From NCBI RefSeq assembly GCF_013911645.1, contig NZ_JACESV010000002.1, positions 1-64,000 on the forward strand: a stretch of DNA of 64,000 bases, written 5' to 3'. The notes beneath the pieces were generated by a model. That model ran no database searches and was not told the DNA's origin. It was given only the letters and a program-made list of their open reading frames with translations. Numbering within the stretch: the first letter of the stretch is position 1; each line of letters begins with the position of its first letter. Position numbers and translations under genes: made by a program. Source of the stretch: Allomuricauda sp. (GTDB taxonomy: Bacteria > Bacteroidota > Bacteroidia > Flavobacteriales > Flavobacteriaceae). Positions 25,878-35,505 of this stretch are shown here, in pieces.

Positions 25878-28058
25878 ATGAAAAAGCATAACAACAAGAA
25901 GAACCTCAACAGCACAAGATTACCCATCTTGTTCCTGTTGACGGCCATAGGTATTTTGGGCACTATCATTTCTTGCGAAACCGAGGACGATTTGCCCCCA
26001 CCCTCTGCCTATGTTCCACCAGAACCGGAACCAGAGCCAGAACCAGGCGAGGATTGTACATTCTCCACTATAGTTCCAGAATTGGCAGATGGAATGGATT
26101 TTGAGTGTGGAGGACCGGAAGTGACCTTTTTTGGGGAAAAAGACGGTTCCTTTACCCTTGATTATGTTGAAAATCCGGATCCATCCGGCATCAACACCTC
26201 TGAAACCGTTGTTGAATATACCCAAACAGCCGATATTGAACCTTGGGCAGGCTTCTTTTTTGATTTGGCCAGTAAAGTGGATTTTAACGAGATGCAGACG
26301 GTCAAAATTAAAGTGTACTCCCCTGCCGCAGATCAAATTGTACTGATGAAGTTTGAGGACAAGACCGATAACTCCATTGCAAAAGAAGTTCAGGCAACCA
26401 CAACTGTGGCCAACGAATGGGAAGAACTGTCCTTTGTTTTTTCACCCAGTGATTCCGATAAGTTTGATCGAATGATTTTGTTCTTTGACTTTAACGGAGA
26501 AAAGAGTGCCGAGACCACCCACTATTTTGATGACATCGAGATGAGTGAAGGTGGCGAAGTAGAAGAACCTGTTGAAACTGGCGAACCGACCGCCACCGCA
26601 CCCGACCCCACTATTGATCCATTGGAAGTGGTTTCGTTGTTTAGCGACGTCTATACCAACGTTGCCGTGGATACCTGGAGAACCGATTGGTCCGATGCCA
26701 CATTGGAAGACATTGAAATTGAAGGCAATGCCGTTAAAAAATACAGCGAACTTAGTTTTGTGGGCGTAGAAGCGGTGTCCAACACTATTGATGCTACCAA
26801 CATGACCCATTTTAGAACTGATATCTGGACCGGTGACGCTACAGAATTCAGAATAAAGTTAGTTGACTTTGGTGCTGATGGCGCTTTTGATGGCGGTGAT
26901 GATGTAGAGCACGAAATAGTGATTGAAGCACCCACGCAGCAAGAATGGGTAACGCTGGATATACCGCTTTCAGATTTTACAGGACTGACCACTAGGGGCA
27001 ATATCGCCCAATTGATATTCGTGGGAGCACCATCAGGCGCAAATACAGTATTTGTGGACAATGTGTTCTTTTACAACGAAGCAGGTGTTTCCAACGCGCC
27101 CACATCGGGTGCCCCTGCACCTACACTAGCGGAAGCAAGCGTGATCTCCGTGTTCAGTGATGCCTATACCGATGTCGCAGGAACGGATTATAATCCAAAT
27201 TGGGGGCAGGCCACTATAGTTACACAAGAGGAGATTGCAGGGAACAACACCTTAAAATATGAAAACCTTAACTATCAAGGAACGCAGTTTGCAGCTCCAT
27301 TGGACGTTTCTGGAGCTACTATGGTGCACGTGGATTATTGGACACCCGATTCCTCACAGCTAAATTTATCCTTGATCAGTTCAGGACCTGCAGAAATTCC
27401 ATATTCTTTTGATATCACCAATGGTGAATGGGTAAGTGTGGATATTCCATTAACAGTGTTTTCGGATGTAGTGGATCTTACCGATGTGATACAATTAAAA
27501 TTTGATGGTAACGGAACCATTTATTTGGACAACATCTACTTTTATTCACCACCTGCAACGGAACCAACAGCCGCAGCGCCAACTCCAACTGTTGCAGAAG
27601 CGGATGTGATATCAATGTTTAGCAATGCATACACTAATGTTTCCATTGACACTTGGAGAACAGATTGGTCGGTTGCTACACTTGAGGATATTATGATCGA
27701 TGGTAACGATGTAAAAAAGTATAGCGACTTAAATTTTGTGGGGATAGAATCCGTAACCACTCCAATCGATGCAACGGAAATGACACATTTTCATACCGAT
27801 GTTTGGACAGCGGATGCCACTGAAATTAGAATAAAACTTGTTGATTTTGGTGCCGACGGTGCTTTTGATGGAGGAGATGATGTGGAGCACGAAATTACCA
27901 TCGCCAACCCAGAACAAAACACTTGGATTTCATTGGATATCCCGTTATCAGAATTTGTTGGACTTACCACTAAAGCAAACATTGCACAACTTATCTATGC
28001 AGGCCAACCCGCTGGTTCAACCACAGTATTTGTGGACAACGTATATTTTCACAAATAA
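25878..28058 (+). CDS. Repeat-built surface lipoprotein, probable glycan-binding protein
   Basis: 726 residues with a lipoprotein signal (TIISCETE, Cys33) and a Pro/Glu spacer (46-57). A jelly-roll-like domain (60-222) is followed by three modules at about 240-399, 411-557 and 565-726. Modules 1 and 3 are nearly the same (DTWRTDWS, KKYS, LVDFGADGAFDGGDDVEHEI, IPLS), while module 2 is diverged and lacks the FGADGAFDGGDD calcium-like segment. Each module ends in a VFVDNVYF-type strand typical of carbohydrate-binding beta sandwiches. It lies between SusD and GH16, the position of the SusE-like surface glycan-binding protein in laminarin loci. Binding substrate is inferred. Confidence 0.8.
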   Translation: MKKHNNKKNLNSTRLPILFLLTAIGILGTIISCETEDDLPPPSAYVPPEPEPEPEPGEDCTFSTIVPELADGMDFECGGPEVTFFGEKDGSFTLDYVENPDPSGINTSETVVEYTQTADIEPWAGFFFDLASKVDFNEMQTVKIKVYSPAADQIVLMKFEDKTDNSIAKEVQATTTVANEWEELSFVFSPSDSDKFDRMILFFDFNGEKSAETTHYFDDIEMSEGGEVEEPVETGEPTATAPDPTIDPLEVVSLFSDVYTNVAVDTWRTDWSDATLEDIEIEGNAVKKYSELSFVGVEAVSNTIDATNMTHFRTDIWTGDATEFRIKLVDFGADGAFDGGDDVEHEIVIEAPTQQEWVTLDIPLSDFTGLTTRGNIAQLIFVGAPSGANTVFVDNVFFYNEAGVSNAPTSGAPAPTLAEASVISVFSDAYTDVAGTDYNPNWGQATIVTQEEIAGNNTLKYENLNYQGTQFAAPLDVSGATMVHVDYWTPDSSQLNLSLISSGPAEIPYSFDITNGEWVSVDIPLTVFSDVVDLTDVIQLKFDGNGTIYLDNIYFYSPPATEPTAAAPTPTVAEADVISMFSNAYTNVSIDTWRTDWSVATLEDIMIDGNDVKKYSDLNFVGIESVTTPIDATEMTHFHTDVWTADATEIRIKLVDFGADGAFDGGDDVEHEITIANPEQNTWISLDIPLSEFVGLTTKANIAQLIYAGQPAGSTTVFVDNVYFHK

Positions 28059-28144
28059 TGGATAAAAAACAAATCGTAATTTGAGTTAGTTAATTAAGGG
28101 AAAGGTTCCACTCTTTAAAAAAGGGTGGAACTTTAATCCAAGCA

Positions 28145-29299
28145 ATGTTTTCTATGAAAAACAAAACATACATTTATCAAAAATTAAAAATGAGCATTTT
28201 AAACATATCCTTATTATCCTTGGTATTTGCGCTTTCGTGCAGCTCTGGGGACTCCGACTCCACCGATGTTCCCACCAATTTAAATGTGGACATTTCCATC
28301 ATTGGTTCAAACGACAATAACCCGAATGGCGATGGTTCTGGGACTGTACAGGTATCCGCATCGGCCAATAATGCGGTACGTTATGCCTTCCGTTTTGAAG
28401 GTGGCGACCAAATTAACAGTGAAACGGGATCCATCGAACATACCTTTACCCAAAATGGCACTAATACATACAACATAACTGTATGGGCTTATTCAGAATC
28501 CGGTGGGTTCATTAACCAAAGTTATAGTGTGGATGTATACAAATCCGATGAAGCTTTTGCCACTTTGGTCTTTTCCGATGAATTTGATAACGAAGGTAGG
28601 CCAGATGACCAAAAATGGCATCATCAGGTTATTCCCCCGAACAATGGAAGCTGGCACAATGATGAACTACAACACTATACGGACAGGCCAGAAAACTCCT
28701 TTGTGAACGATGGTTCCTTAAAAATCAAGGCCATCAAAGAACAATATTCGTATAACGGAAGCACCAAAGAATATACTTCTGCTAGATTGAATACAAAATT
28801 TGCCTTTACCTACGGCCGGGTAGAGGTACGAGCCAAACTTCCAAGCAATGCAGGTACTTGGCCCGCTATTTGGACCTTGGGCGCCAATGTAAACGAAACC
28901 GGAAATTATTTCGGGGACCAATACGGCAGCGTTGGCTGGCCGCTTTGCGGAGAGATTGACATTATGGAGCAAACGGGATGGGACAAGAGCAATACCATAT
29001 CCCACTTTCATTGGGGCGACCTAAACACCGAGGAATATATGGATACCGGTGGTGAAACTACTGTTGCCAATGCATCCTCCGAATATCATATCTATGCTAT
29101 GGAATGGGATAGTGAAAGTATTAAGACCTATGTTGACGATACCTTGGTTTTTGAATTGCCCAATACCAATAACAAACCTTATAATCACGAACATTATTTG
29201 ATTCTGAACATTGCCATAGGCGGAAATTTAGGTGGTGATGTACCAAGCAATTTTACAGAAGATACCTTTGAAATTGATTATGTAAGGATATATCAGTAG
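28145..29299 (+). CDS. GH16 family endo-beta-1,3-glucanase (laminarinase-type) lipoprotein
   Basis: 384 residues (start could be the fourth codon, MKNKTYIYQ). Lipoprotein signal at VFALSC (Cys32), a PKD-like beta sandwich (about 45-132), then the GH16 catalytic domain (140-384). The active-site motif GEIDIME is at 269-275, with E270 as nucleophile, D272, and E275 as acid/base, in the extended ExDxxE form of laminarinases rather than the shorter ExDxE. WPAIWTLG and WHNDELQHYTD line the cleft. It should cut beta-1,3-glucans at the cell surface for import by the preceding SusC/SusD pair. Confidence 0.93.
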   Translation: MFSMKNKTYIYQKLKMSILNISLLSLVFALSCSSGDSDSTDVPTNLNVDISIIGSNDNNPNGDGSGTVQVSASANNAVRYAFRFEGGDQINSETGSIEHTFTQNGTNTYNITVWAYSESGGFINQSYSVDVYKSDEAFATLVFSDEFDNEGRPDDQKWHHQVIPPNNGSWHNDELQHYTDRPENSFVNDGSLKIKAIKEQYSYNGSTKEYTSARLNTKFAFTYGRVEVRAKLPSNAGTWPAIWTLGANVNETGNYFGDQYGSVGWPLCGEIDIMEQTGWDKSNTISHFHWGDLNTEEYMDTGGETTVANASSEYHIYAMEWDSESIKTYVDDTLVFELPNTNNKPYNHEHYLILNIAIGGNLGGDVPSNFTEDTFEIDYVRIYQ

Positions 29300-29389
29300 T
29301 ACCTGAGAAATTGGCAAGAGGTGGATTACTGTTTACGATCAACTTCAAGATTTTGGAAAAGGGTTCCATCAACTTATTCCAATCAACCC

Positions 29390-29420
29390 AAAGCCGGAGT
29401 TTTAGACCTTCGGCTTTTTT
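29390..29420. terminator. Terminator between convergent genes
   Basis: AAAGCCGGAG / CTTCGGCTTT stem with T run, between the GH16 gene and the minus-strand CPXCG gene. The right flank overlaps the end of the latter. Confidence 0.8.
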
Positions 29421-29605
29421 TATTGCCCTGACCCGTCCTTAACATCAAAAAAAACAAGTTCCCGATTATTAAATTTCGCCGTGGCCTCAATAGGGTTGCA
29501 GCATACTTCACAATCTTCCACATAGGTTTGATGCGGCACAGAACTATCCAAAAGAAAGGATATTTCTTCCCAACAGTATGGACATTGAAAAAAATGCTCG
29601 TACAT
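29420..29605 (-). CDS. CPXCG-motif cysteine-rich protein
   Basis: 61 residues, a conserved small Bacteroidota protein. Cys8 and Cys11 (QCPYCWEE) with Cys32, Cys35 and Cys36 (DCEVCCNP) can bind a zinc ion as a small ribbon. The length matches the family. Function unknown; it lies alone between the glycan locus terminator and the efflux operon, three bases after the TolC stop, so it may be transcribed with that operon. Confidence 0.85.
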   Translation of the reverse strand: MYEHFFQCPYCWEEISFLLDSSVPHQTYVEDCEVCCNPIEATAKFNNRELVFFDVKDGSGQ

Positions 29606-29608
29606 CTT

Positions 29609-30934
29609 CTAAAAATCTACATTGAGCAACTGACCGCTAACTTGAAGCATTTGAAGTTCCGCCAATTTTGCATTGTATTTGGCCTGACTTTTGGCCAGTT
29701 CTGCATTTAACAAGTTCAACTGGGCCTGCCTAAATTCTATTGAGGTTATTTGCCCCAGTTTGTAGCGCTCATCGGTACGCTTAAAGTTGTTTTGGTTGGT
29801 CTGTAGGTTTTTCTCCTGAACCTCCAGTACGTACAGCGCATTGGTATAGCTGTCCCAAGCATTGCGAATATCCCTTTCTACTTCCAACTGTATCTGCTTT
29901 TTCGCTATCTCTTGGTTTTTATAGGCGATTTTGGCATTCTTTATCCCAGTTATGGTAGTTCCGCCATCAAACAAATTCCACGTTAAGTTTATAGTTCCCG
30001 TAACCCCTGTAGAGGTGTTTTGCAAAACAAAAGCCAGTGGACTGTTGTTGTTGGACTCGTTCCAACCGTAAGTTCCTGTCAATCCAATGGTAGGCAAATA
30101 ACCGCTTTTGGCTACCCGAATGTCGTTAAGGCCCATATTGATGTCCTTTTCCACAATTTGAAGCCTTACATTGTTCATTTGGGCCTCATTGTACATATTT
30201 TCCATTTGAAGTCCAGGAACAAAGGTTACCGTGGTATCCGCAGCAAATTGGGCAGATAGATCACGATTCAATATCAAATTCAAATCCCTCATGGTATTTC
30301 TGAGCTGTTGCTTGGAGTTCAATAAATTAATGCTATCCGTGTTGATGTCCACTTCGGCATTCAATACATCCAACCCTGTATTTTGTCCGTATTCAAATTG
30401 ATATTGCGCCCTTTTTAATCTATCCTTGGAAATCTCCAGCGCTTGCTCCAATGTTGCGGTATTTTCGGTAAGGCGGGCTGCTTCATAATAAACTGTAAAC
30501 AATTGTAAAATGGTGTTTTCAATGGTCTGCCTGACCTCTAGCTCGGATTGTTCGGACCGTTCTTGAAAACTTTTGTAATTATAATACCTTCCCAATCCAT
30601 CGAACAAAGTATAGTTTACATTAACCGCAGCATTATACCTTCTGGTTTCGGCCCCTTCTGCTGTACGGGTATCTCCATTGCCCAGAACCCCTTCGGAATT
30701 TTGCTTGTCTATACTTCCGCTGGCATTTCCTGTTACCGATGGCAAATAGCCAGAGTTAAGGATATCGGCATTATTGTCATCTATCAGTTTGGTATTACGG
30801 GCCACTTTGATATCCAGGTTGTTTTCCAAAATCAAATCAATGGCTTCTTGTTTGGTGAGTATTTGATCTTGGGCGTTTGCCATTGGACCAAAAAACAACA
30901 AAATCAGGGATACTGTATAAAAAATGCTTTTCAT
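29609..30934 (-). CDS. TolC-family outer membrane efflux protein
   Basis: 441 residues with a signal peptide (FFGPMANAQDQ) and two repeated coiled-coil halves characteristic of TolC/OEP proteins (e.g. YYEAARLTENTATLEQALEI, then GLDVLNAEVDI; second half TSIEFRQAQLNLLNAELAKS). It forms the outer membrane channel for the RND pump. The ATG overlaps the stop of the pump gene (TAATG at 30936-30932), indicating coupled translation. Confidence 0.92.
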   Translation of the reverse strand: MKSIFYTVSLILLFFGPMANAQDQILTKQEAIDLILENNLDIKVARNTKLIDDNNADILNSGYLPSVTGNASGSIDKQNSEGVLGNGDTRTAEGAETRRYNAAVNVNYTLFDGLGRYYNYKSFQERSEQSELEVRQTIENTILQLFTVYYEAARLTENTATLEQALEISKDRLKRAQYQFEYGQNTGLDVLNAEVDINTDSINLLNSKQQLRNTMRDLNLILNRDLSAQFAADTTVTFVPGLQMENMYNEAQMNNVRLQIVEKDINMGLNDIRVAKSGYLPTIGLTGTYGWNESNNNSPLAFVLQNTSTGVTGTINLTWNLFDGGTTITGIKNAKIAYKNQEIAKKQIQLEVERDIRNAWDSYTNALYVLEVQEKNLQTNQNNFKRTDERYKLGQITSIEFRQAQLNLLNAELAKSQAKYNAKLAELQMLQVSGQLLNVDF

Positions 30935-33900
30935 TATGTGGTCTCTTCTACAACTTTTGAGGTTTCTTCTCCATTCTGAGAAACGTTTTTACTATCGGTT
31001 CCGTTTAAGGCAACGCCATCTGCTTCCATCTCTTCCTCTTCATGCTGTTCGCGAATGGCCCGTTCCACTTCTTCGGACGTAACCTCTTCCCCTGTCCACA
31101 ACTTTTTGGCCGCAACCTTTACATTGTTTCCAAAGGAAAGCAGCAAGGGCAGCAGTAACAAAGTCAAAATAGTGGCAAAACCAATTCCGTAGGCAATGGA
31201 AATAGCCATTGGCTTTAAAAATTGGGCTTGACGGCTTTTCTCCAAAAGCAATGGTGCCAGGCCTGCAATTGTGGTAACCGAGGTCAAGAATATGGCCCTA
31301 AAACGGGAACGGCCTGCTTGGTACAAGGCATCATCGAAATTCATCCCTGTTCGAAGATTGGTATTGAATTTACCTATTAGTACCAGTCCGTCGTTTACCA
31401 TAATCCCAATTAATGCAATTATTCCCAACATAGAAAGAATGTTCACCGGGAATCCGTGCAGCCAGTGTCCCCAAGCCACGGCAGTCAAACTAAAGGGCAC
31501 CATAAAAATCAATAATAAGGGTTGACTTATACTCCTAAAGGTGAAGGCTATGACAATAAAAATCAGAAACAATACAATTGGTCCTACAAACCCTAAGGAA
31601 CCGATCAATTTATTGGCCTCTCTGTTCTGTCCTTCATAAGATGGGCTTATGGATGGGTATTTGGCCAGAATTTCCGGCATCACCTCATTTCGTATCCACA
31701 GCATGGCATCGGTTCCACTTGTAGTTTCCGGGTCGGTCAAATCTGAAGAAACTTGTATTTCCCTTCTACCTTCTAGGTGGTTGATGGCCACATCTCCCCT
31801 TTCAATGGTATAGCTTGCAATCTCTTTTAAGGGGATACGGTCTCCGCTGGGTGCCAAAATCCGCATTTCATCCAGATCTGAAATGGATGATCTGTTCTCT
31901 CTATCGTACCGGACCCAAACCCTAATTTCATCCTGCCCTCGTTGAAAACGTTGGGCCTGCGCCCCAAAGAAGCCACCTCTAACCTGGTTCATCACAGTTC
32001 TAAGGTCCAGACCGAGCAAATACGCATTTTCCTTAAGTTCCAAACGTATTTCCTTGATTCCGGCCGGGTCGTTGTCCGTTACATCCTTTAGGTTGGCATT
32101 TTCTTCCATGGCTTGTTTGAGCTCTTCTTTTGCTGCCTTGAGCTCGGTAATATTATTGCCCAAAAGGGAAACCGAAACCGGACTTCCACCAAAGTTACCT
32201 CCAGAACCATAGATTAAACTCTCTACGCCAATCACGGGGCCCACCAGTTCTCGAAGTCTGGTGGTCACCATATCGGCACGAATGCCATCAGGACGTTCTT
32301 CACCGGGCAGTAGGTTTATCTCTAATTCAGCAGCAGAAGAACCTGGTCCCAAGTTCTTGATCATATTTACAAAAAGCATCTTATCCATGCCTTGTAAATA
32401 TTGATCTGTGAGTTCCTGATTTACAATATGTGCTTTTTCCTGAATAAGGCTAATGATGGAATCCGTTACTTTTTCGTTGGTACCATTGGGCATGGTAAGT
32501 TGTATGGACACCTGATCACTTGCAATTCTTGGAAAGAATGAAGTACGGATAACTCCTCCCCCAATGGAACCTAAAGTTAATGCCAAAGCCATAAAGAACA
32601 GGGCAAAGGTCAAAAACTTATAGTTCAACATAAAGCGAAGTGCAGGGCTGTACCAGTTATCCCTCATGTAGTTCATTAACCTATCGCCCATTTTATTGAT
32701 AACCCTGAGTTTTGCAAAAACCTTTGCAACACCTGTTTTGGGTTTGGTATTTTTAGCTCGAAGCGCTTTGGAGTGCGCCAAGTGAGCTGGCAAAATAATC
32801 AATGCTTCTACCAAGGACACCACCAAGGTGAGAATTACAATCACGGACACCTCGCTAAAGAATTCACCGATACGGCTATCCAAGAAAAGGAAAATGGAAA
32901 AGGCCAAAATTGTGGTGATTATCGCTGAAATAATCGGTGGTATCACTTCCATGGTGCCATCCAAAGCGGCCTGTACCGGAGATTTCCCATCTTCATAATG
33001 TTGATAGATATTCTCTGCGATCACAATTCCATCATCCACCAAAATACCGATAACGATAATCATCCCGAACAGGGAAAGAACGTTAATGGTAACGTTGAAC
33101 ATGGGGGCAAAAACGAACATTCCCAAAAATGCAATGGGAAGTCCAAAGGCTACCCAAAATGCCAATCGGGTATTTAAAAAGAGGGATAAAAACACCAATA
33201 CCAAAATCATCCCTACGATGGCATTCTCGGTTAAAAGTTGGGTACGCTGTGTTAAAGTAGTTGAACGGTCATCTATAACGTTCAACTGTACATTGGTATA
33301 CTTTTCGTTGAACTCTTTAATGTACTGCCTAACTTTTTCTGCAGAGCCCATTAAATCCTCTGTATTTGTACTGGTGATGGTTATGTTAACGGCCAATTCC
33401 CCATCAAAATAGGAAGCATTTGGAGTCTCGGAAAACCTGTCCCGTATCGTAGCTACATCTGTTAAGCGTATGGTACGGCCTGCTGCATCACCTCGAACTA
33501 CAATATTGGAAAGCTCATCTCCATAATACGAACGGTTGTTGGCGCGTATTAGATATTCTTCGGTAGCGGTTTTAATATTACCTCCCGTTACCAAAATATT
33601 TGCATTGGAAACGGCTTGTGCTACATCGGCAAAAGATAGGTTATAGGCCAAGAGGCTGTTCTCATCTACAGCAATCTCGATTTCTTCATCGGGATAGCCG
33701 GCTATTTGAATTTGAGAGATTCCATCAATGGCCCTAAGGTCGTTTTCTATTTGGCGGCCAATTTGTTTTAAGGTAGCCAAGGGAATATCCTTTCCGCTTA
33801 CGGCAAAACTTATGGTAGGCCTGACCGGTTCTTGCTTGGCAACAATCAAAGGTTCCATGCCCGTAGGAAAGGTAGGTACCCTATCCACGGCATTTTTAAC

Positions 33901-34224
33901 CTCTAACAACATGAAGTCTACATTCCTCTCTTTCTCAATCTCCACATTGATTGTACCACTGTTTTCCCTTGATGTAGAGGTTACCCTTTCCACACCTTCG
34001 AGCCCTTTTAGGTTATCCTCAATTTTTAGGACGATACCTTCCTCGACTTCTTGTGGCGAAGCACCTGGGTAAGTAATGGTAATTGTAATGTTACGTGCCT
34101 CGGTAAGAGGAAAAAAGGATGATTTTAAGGAAAGTATTCCCACAACCCCAAAAACAAAAAATGCCAAAATAAAGACATTCACTGCCATGTGGTATTTAAT
34201 AAAATACGAGATAAGTTTTCTCAC
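30934..34224 (-). CDS. RND efflux pump, inner membrane subunit
   Basis: 1096 residues with 12 membrane helices and two large periplasmic loops. The proton-relay aspartate pair is in helix 4 (GILVDDGIVIAENI), and repeated architecture is seen (FRSISQPLLLIFMVPFSLTA in the second half). A hydrophilic acidic tail (residues ~1060-1096) extends past the last helix. AcrB-like HAE-1 type proteins export drugs, detergents or bile-like compounds. Middle gene of the adaptor-pump-channel operon. Substrate not predictable. Confidence 0.94.
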   Translation of the reverse strand: MRKLISYFIKYHMAVNVFILAFFVFGVVGILSLKSSFFPLTEARNITITITYPGASPQEVEEGIVLKIEDNLKGLEGVERVTSTSRENSGTINVEIEKERNVDFMLLEVKNAVDRVPTFPTGMEPLIVAKQEPVRPTISFAVSGKDIPLATLKQIGRQIENDLRAIDGISQIQIAGYPDEEIEIAVDENSLLAYNLSFADVAQAVSNANILVTGGNIKTATEEYLIRANNRSYYGDELSNIVVRGDAAGRTIRLTDVATIRDRFSETPNASYFDGELAVNITITSTNTEDLMGSAEKVRQYIKEFNEKYTNVQLNVIDDRSTTLTQRTQLLTENAIVGMILVLVFLSLFLNTRLAFWVAFGLPIAFLGMFVFAPMFNVTINVLSLFGMIIVIGILVDDGIVIAENIYQHYEDGKSPVQAALDGTMEVIPPIISAIITTILAFSIFLFLDSRIGEFFSEVSVIVILTLVVSLVEALIILPAHLAHSKALRAKNTKPKTGVAKVFAKLRVINKMGDRLMNYMRDNWYSPALRFMLNYKFLTFALFFMALALTLGSIGGGVIRTSFFPRIASDQVSIQLTMPNGTNEKVTDSIISLIQEKAHIVNQELTDQYLQGMDKMLFVNMIKNLGPGSSAAELEINLLPGEERPDGIRADMVTTRLRELVGPVIGVESLIYGSGGNFGGSPVSVSLLGNNITELKAAKEELKQAMEENANLKDVTDNDPAGIKEIRLELKENAYLLGLDLRTVMNQVRGGFFGAQAQRFQRGQDEIRVWVRYDRENRSSISDLDEMRILAPSGDRIPLKEIASYTIERGDVAINHLEGRREIQVSSDLTDPETTSGTDAMLWIRNEVMPEILAKYPSISPSYEGQNREANKLIGSLGFVGPIVLFLIFIVIAFTFRSISQPLLLIFMVPFSLTAVAWGHWLHGFPVNILSMLGIIALIGIMVNDGLVLIGKFNTNLRTGMNFDDALYQAGRSRFRAIFLTSVTTIAGLAPLLLEKSRQAQFLKPMAISIAYGIGFATILTLLLLPLLLSFGNNVKVAAKKLWTGEEVTSEEVERAIREQHEEEEMEADGVALNGTDSKNVSQNGEETSKVVEETT

Positions 34225-34235
34225 GGCTGGGGGAT

Positions 34236-35357
34236 TTAGGATTTACTTTCGTCAAAAGTTTTAACCAACATACCTGCGTAGGCACCGGTAATGGGTTTTG
34301 CCACTATAACTTCTCCATCGGGAACGTTCTTAAGCACTACGGTTTTGTCCGTAAAAAAGATAGGCTTTACATCCATTAGGTCTAAAATGGAGTCCCTGAC
34401 CACAAAAATCTGGTTGTTTTCCAACAACAAGGACCGACTGATTTCTATGGCATCTGGCTCTTCTTTTGCTTCTAGGTTGGCTTCAAGATACTGACCTTCT
34501 TTTAAATTATCGCCACTTACTTCAATGTAAACCGTTATGGTCTGGGAGTTTTGGTCCACTCGGCTGTTCACACGGGTTACTTCGCCCATGTATGTCTGTG
34601 TTTTTTCAAGATTGGACAATTCCACTTTTCTACCCACACGCAAAAAGTCTCCGTAGGTCTTGCTGACGGAAACTTCCAGTTCGTACAGTCCCGTATCAAT
34701 AAATTCTCCTAGTTTTTGTCCCGATCTGACCAATGTTCCCTCCGTGACCAAAGCTTCGGTCAATACTCCTGTAAAAGGGGCGGAAATGGTATACTTGGAC
34801 AGTCGCTGTTCCAAATTCTTTACGTTATAATATGTAGTGATAATTTCTCTTCCCGTTATGAAGAATTTTTCTTTTTCTGAATCCATCTTGGGTAACTCGG
34901 GAGTGGTTTTCTCCAAATCAAACCCATTGAGGTATTGTTGCCATTTTGGATAAATTTCTGGGTAATCCAACCGTAAATCTGGCATTATGGACGTAAGCAA
35001 GTTATATAGATTGCTTTTGGCCGATTGCACGCTAGCGTAATACTCGTTTGCATCTATTCTGATAAGCGTTTGTCCTGCCGTATATTGCTGTCCTGTTCGG
35101 AACAATTTGCTTCCCGATCTAAATACTCCTTGCACTTCGGAGTAAAGTTCTACGCGTTTTTTGGCGGTAAGGTTACCATTGGCAGGCACCATTATGGGAA
35201 TGGTCGTATTTTGTACTGTATCCACAAAAACAGTTTTTACCACCTTTTGGGAAGGGGGCCTTTTATTGTCCTTGCTGCCAGCAATAAGGCCAGCAAAATA
35301 TAGAGAGGCCAATATGATAATACCTCCGGCAACTGCCGATATTATAAGCTTTCGCAT
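34236..35357 (-). CDS. RND periplasmic adaptor (HlyD/AcrA type)
   Basis: 373 residues with an N-terminal anchor (IISAVAGGIIILASLYFAGL), a lipoyl/barrel-sandwich region (RVELYSEVQGVFRSGSKLFR and YTISAPFTGVLTEALVTEGT), a helical hairpin between them, and a beta-barrel domain. First gene of the minus-strand efflux operon, joining pump and channel. No metal-binding motif, unlike the adaptor at 60676. Confidence 0.92.
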   Translation of the reverse strand: MRKLIISAVAGGIIILASLYFAGLIAGSKDNKRPPSQKVVKTVFVDTVQNTTIPIMVPANGNLTAKKRVELYSEVQGVFRSGSKLFRTGQQYTAGQTLIRIDANEYYASVQSAKSNLYNLLTSIMPDLRLDYPEIYPKWQQYLNGFDLEKTTPELPKMDSEKEKFFITGREIITTYYNVKNLEQRLSKYTISAPFTGVLTEALVTEGTLVRSGQKLGEFIDTGLYELEVSVSKTYGDFLRVGRKVELSNLEKTQTYMGEVTRVNSRVDQNSQTITVYIEVSGDNLKEGQYLEANLEAKEEPDAIEISRSLLLENNQIFVVRDSILDLMDVKPIFFTDKTVVLKNVPDGEVIVAKPITGAYAGMLVKTFDESKS

Positions 35358-35505
35358 TCGTTAGTTGGTTTAATAGCTACAAATCTATTCCCTACTTTTT
35401 TTACAATGGTTAAATATTTCATAAAATGCATTTTTAACTGGGTCAAATGCAAAAAGGGGACCCCAAACGGCATCCCCAAACCAAACAAACTAAAGTAATA
35501 ACTAA

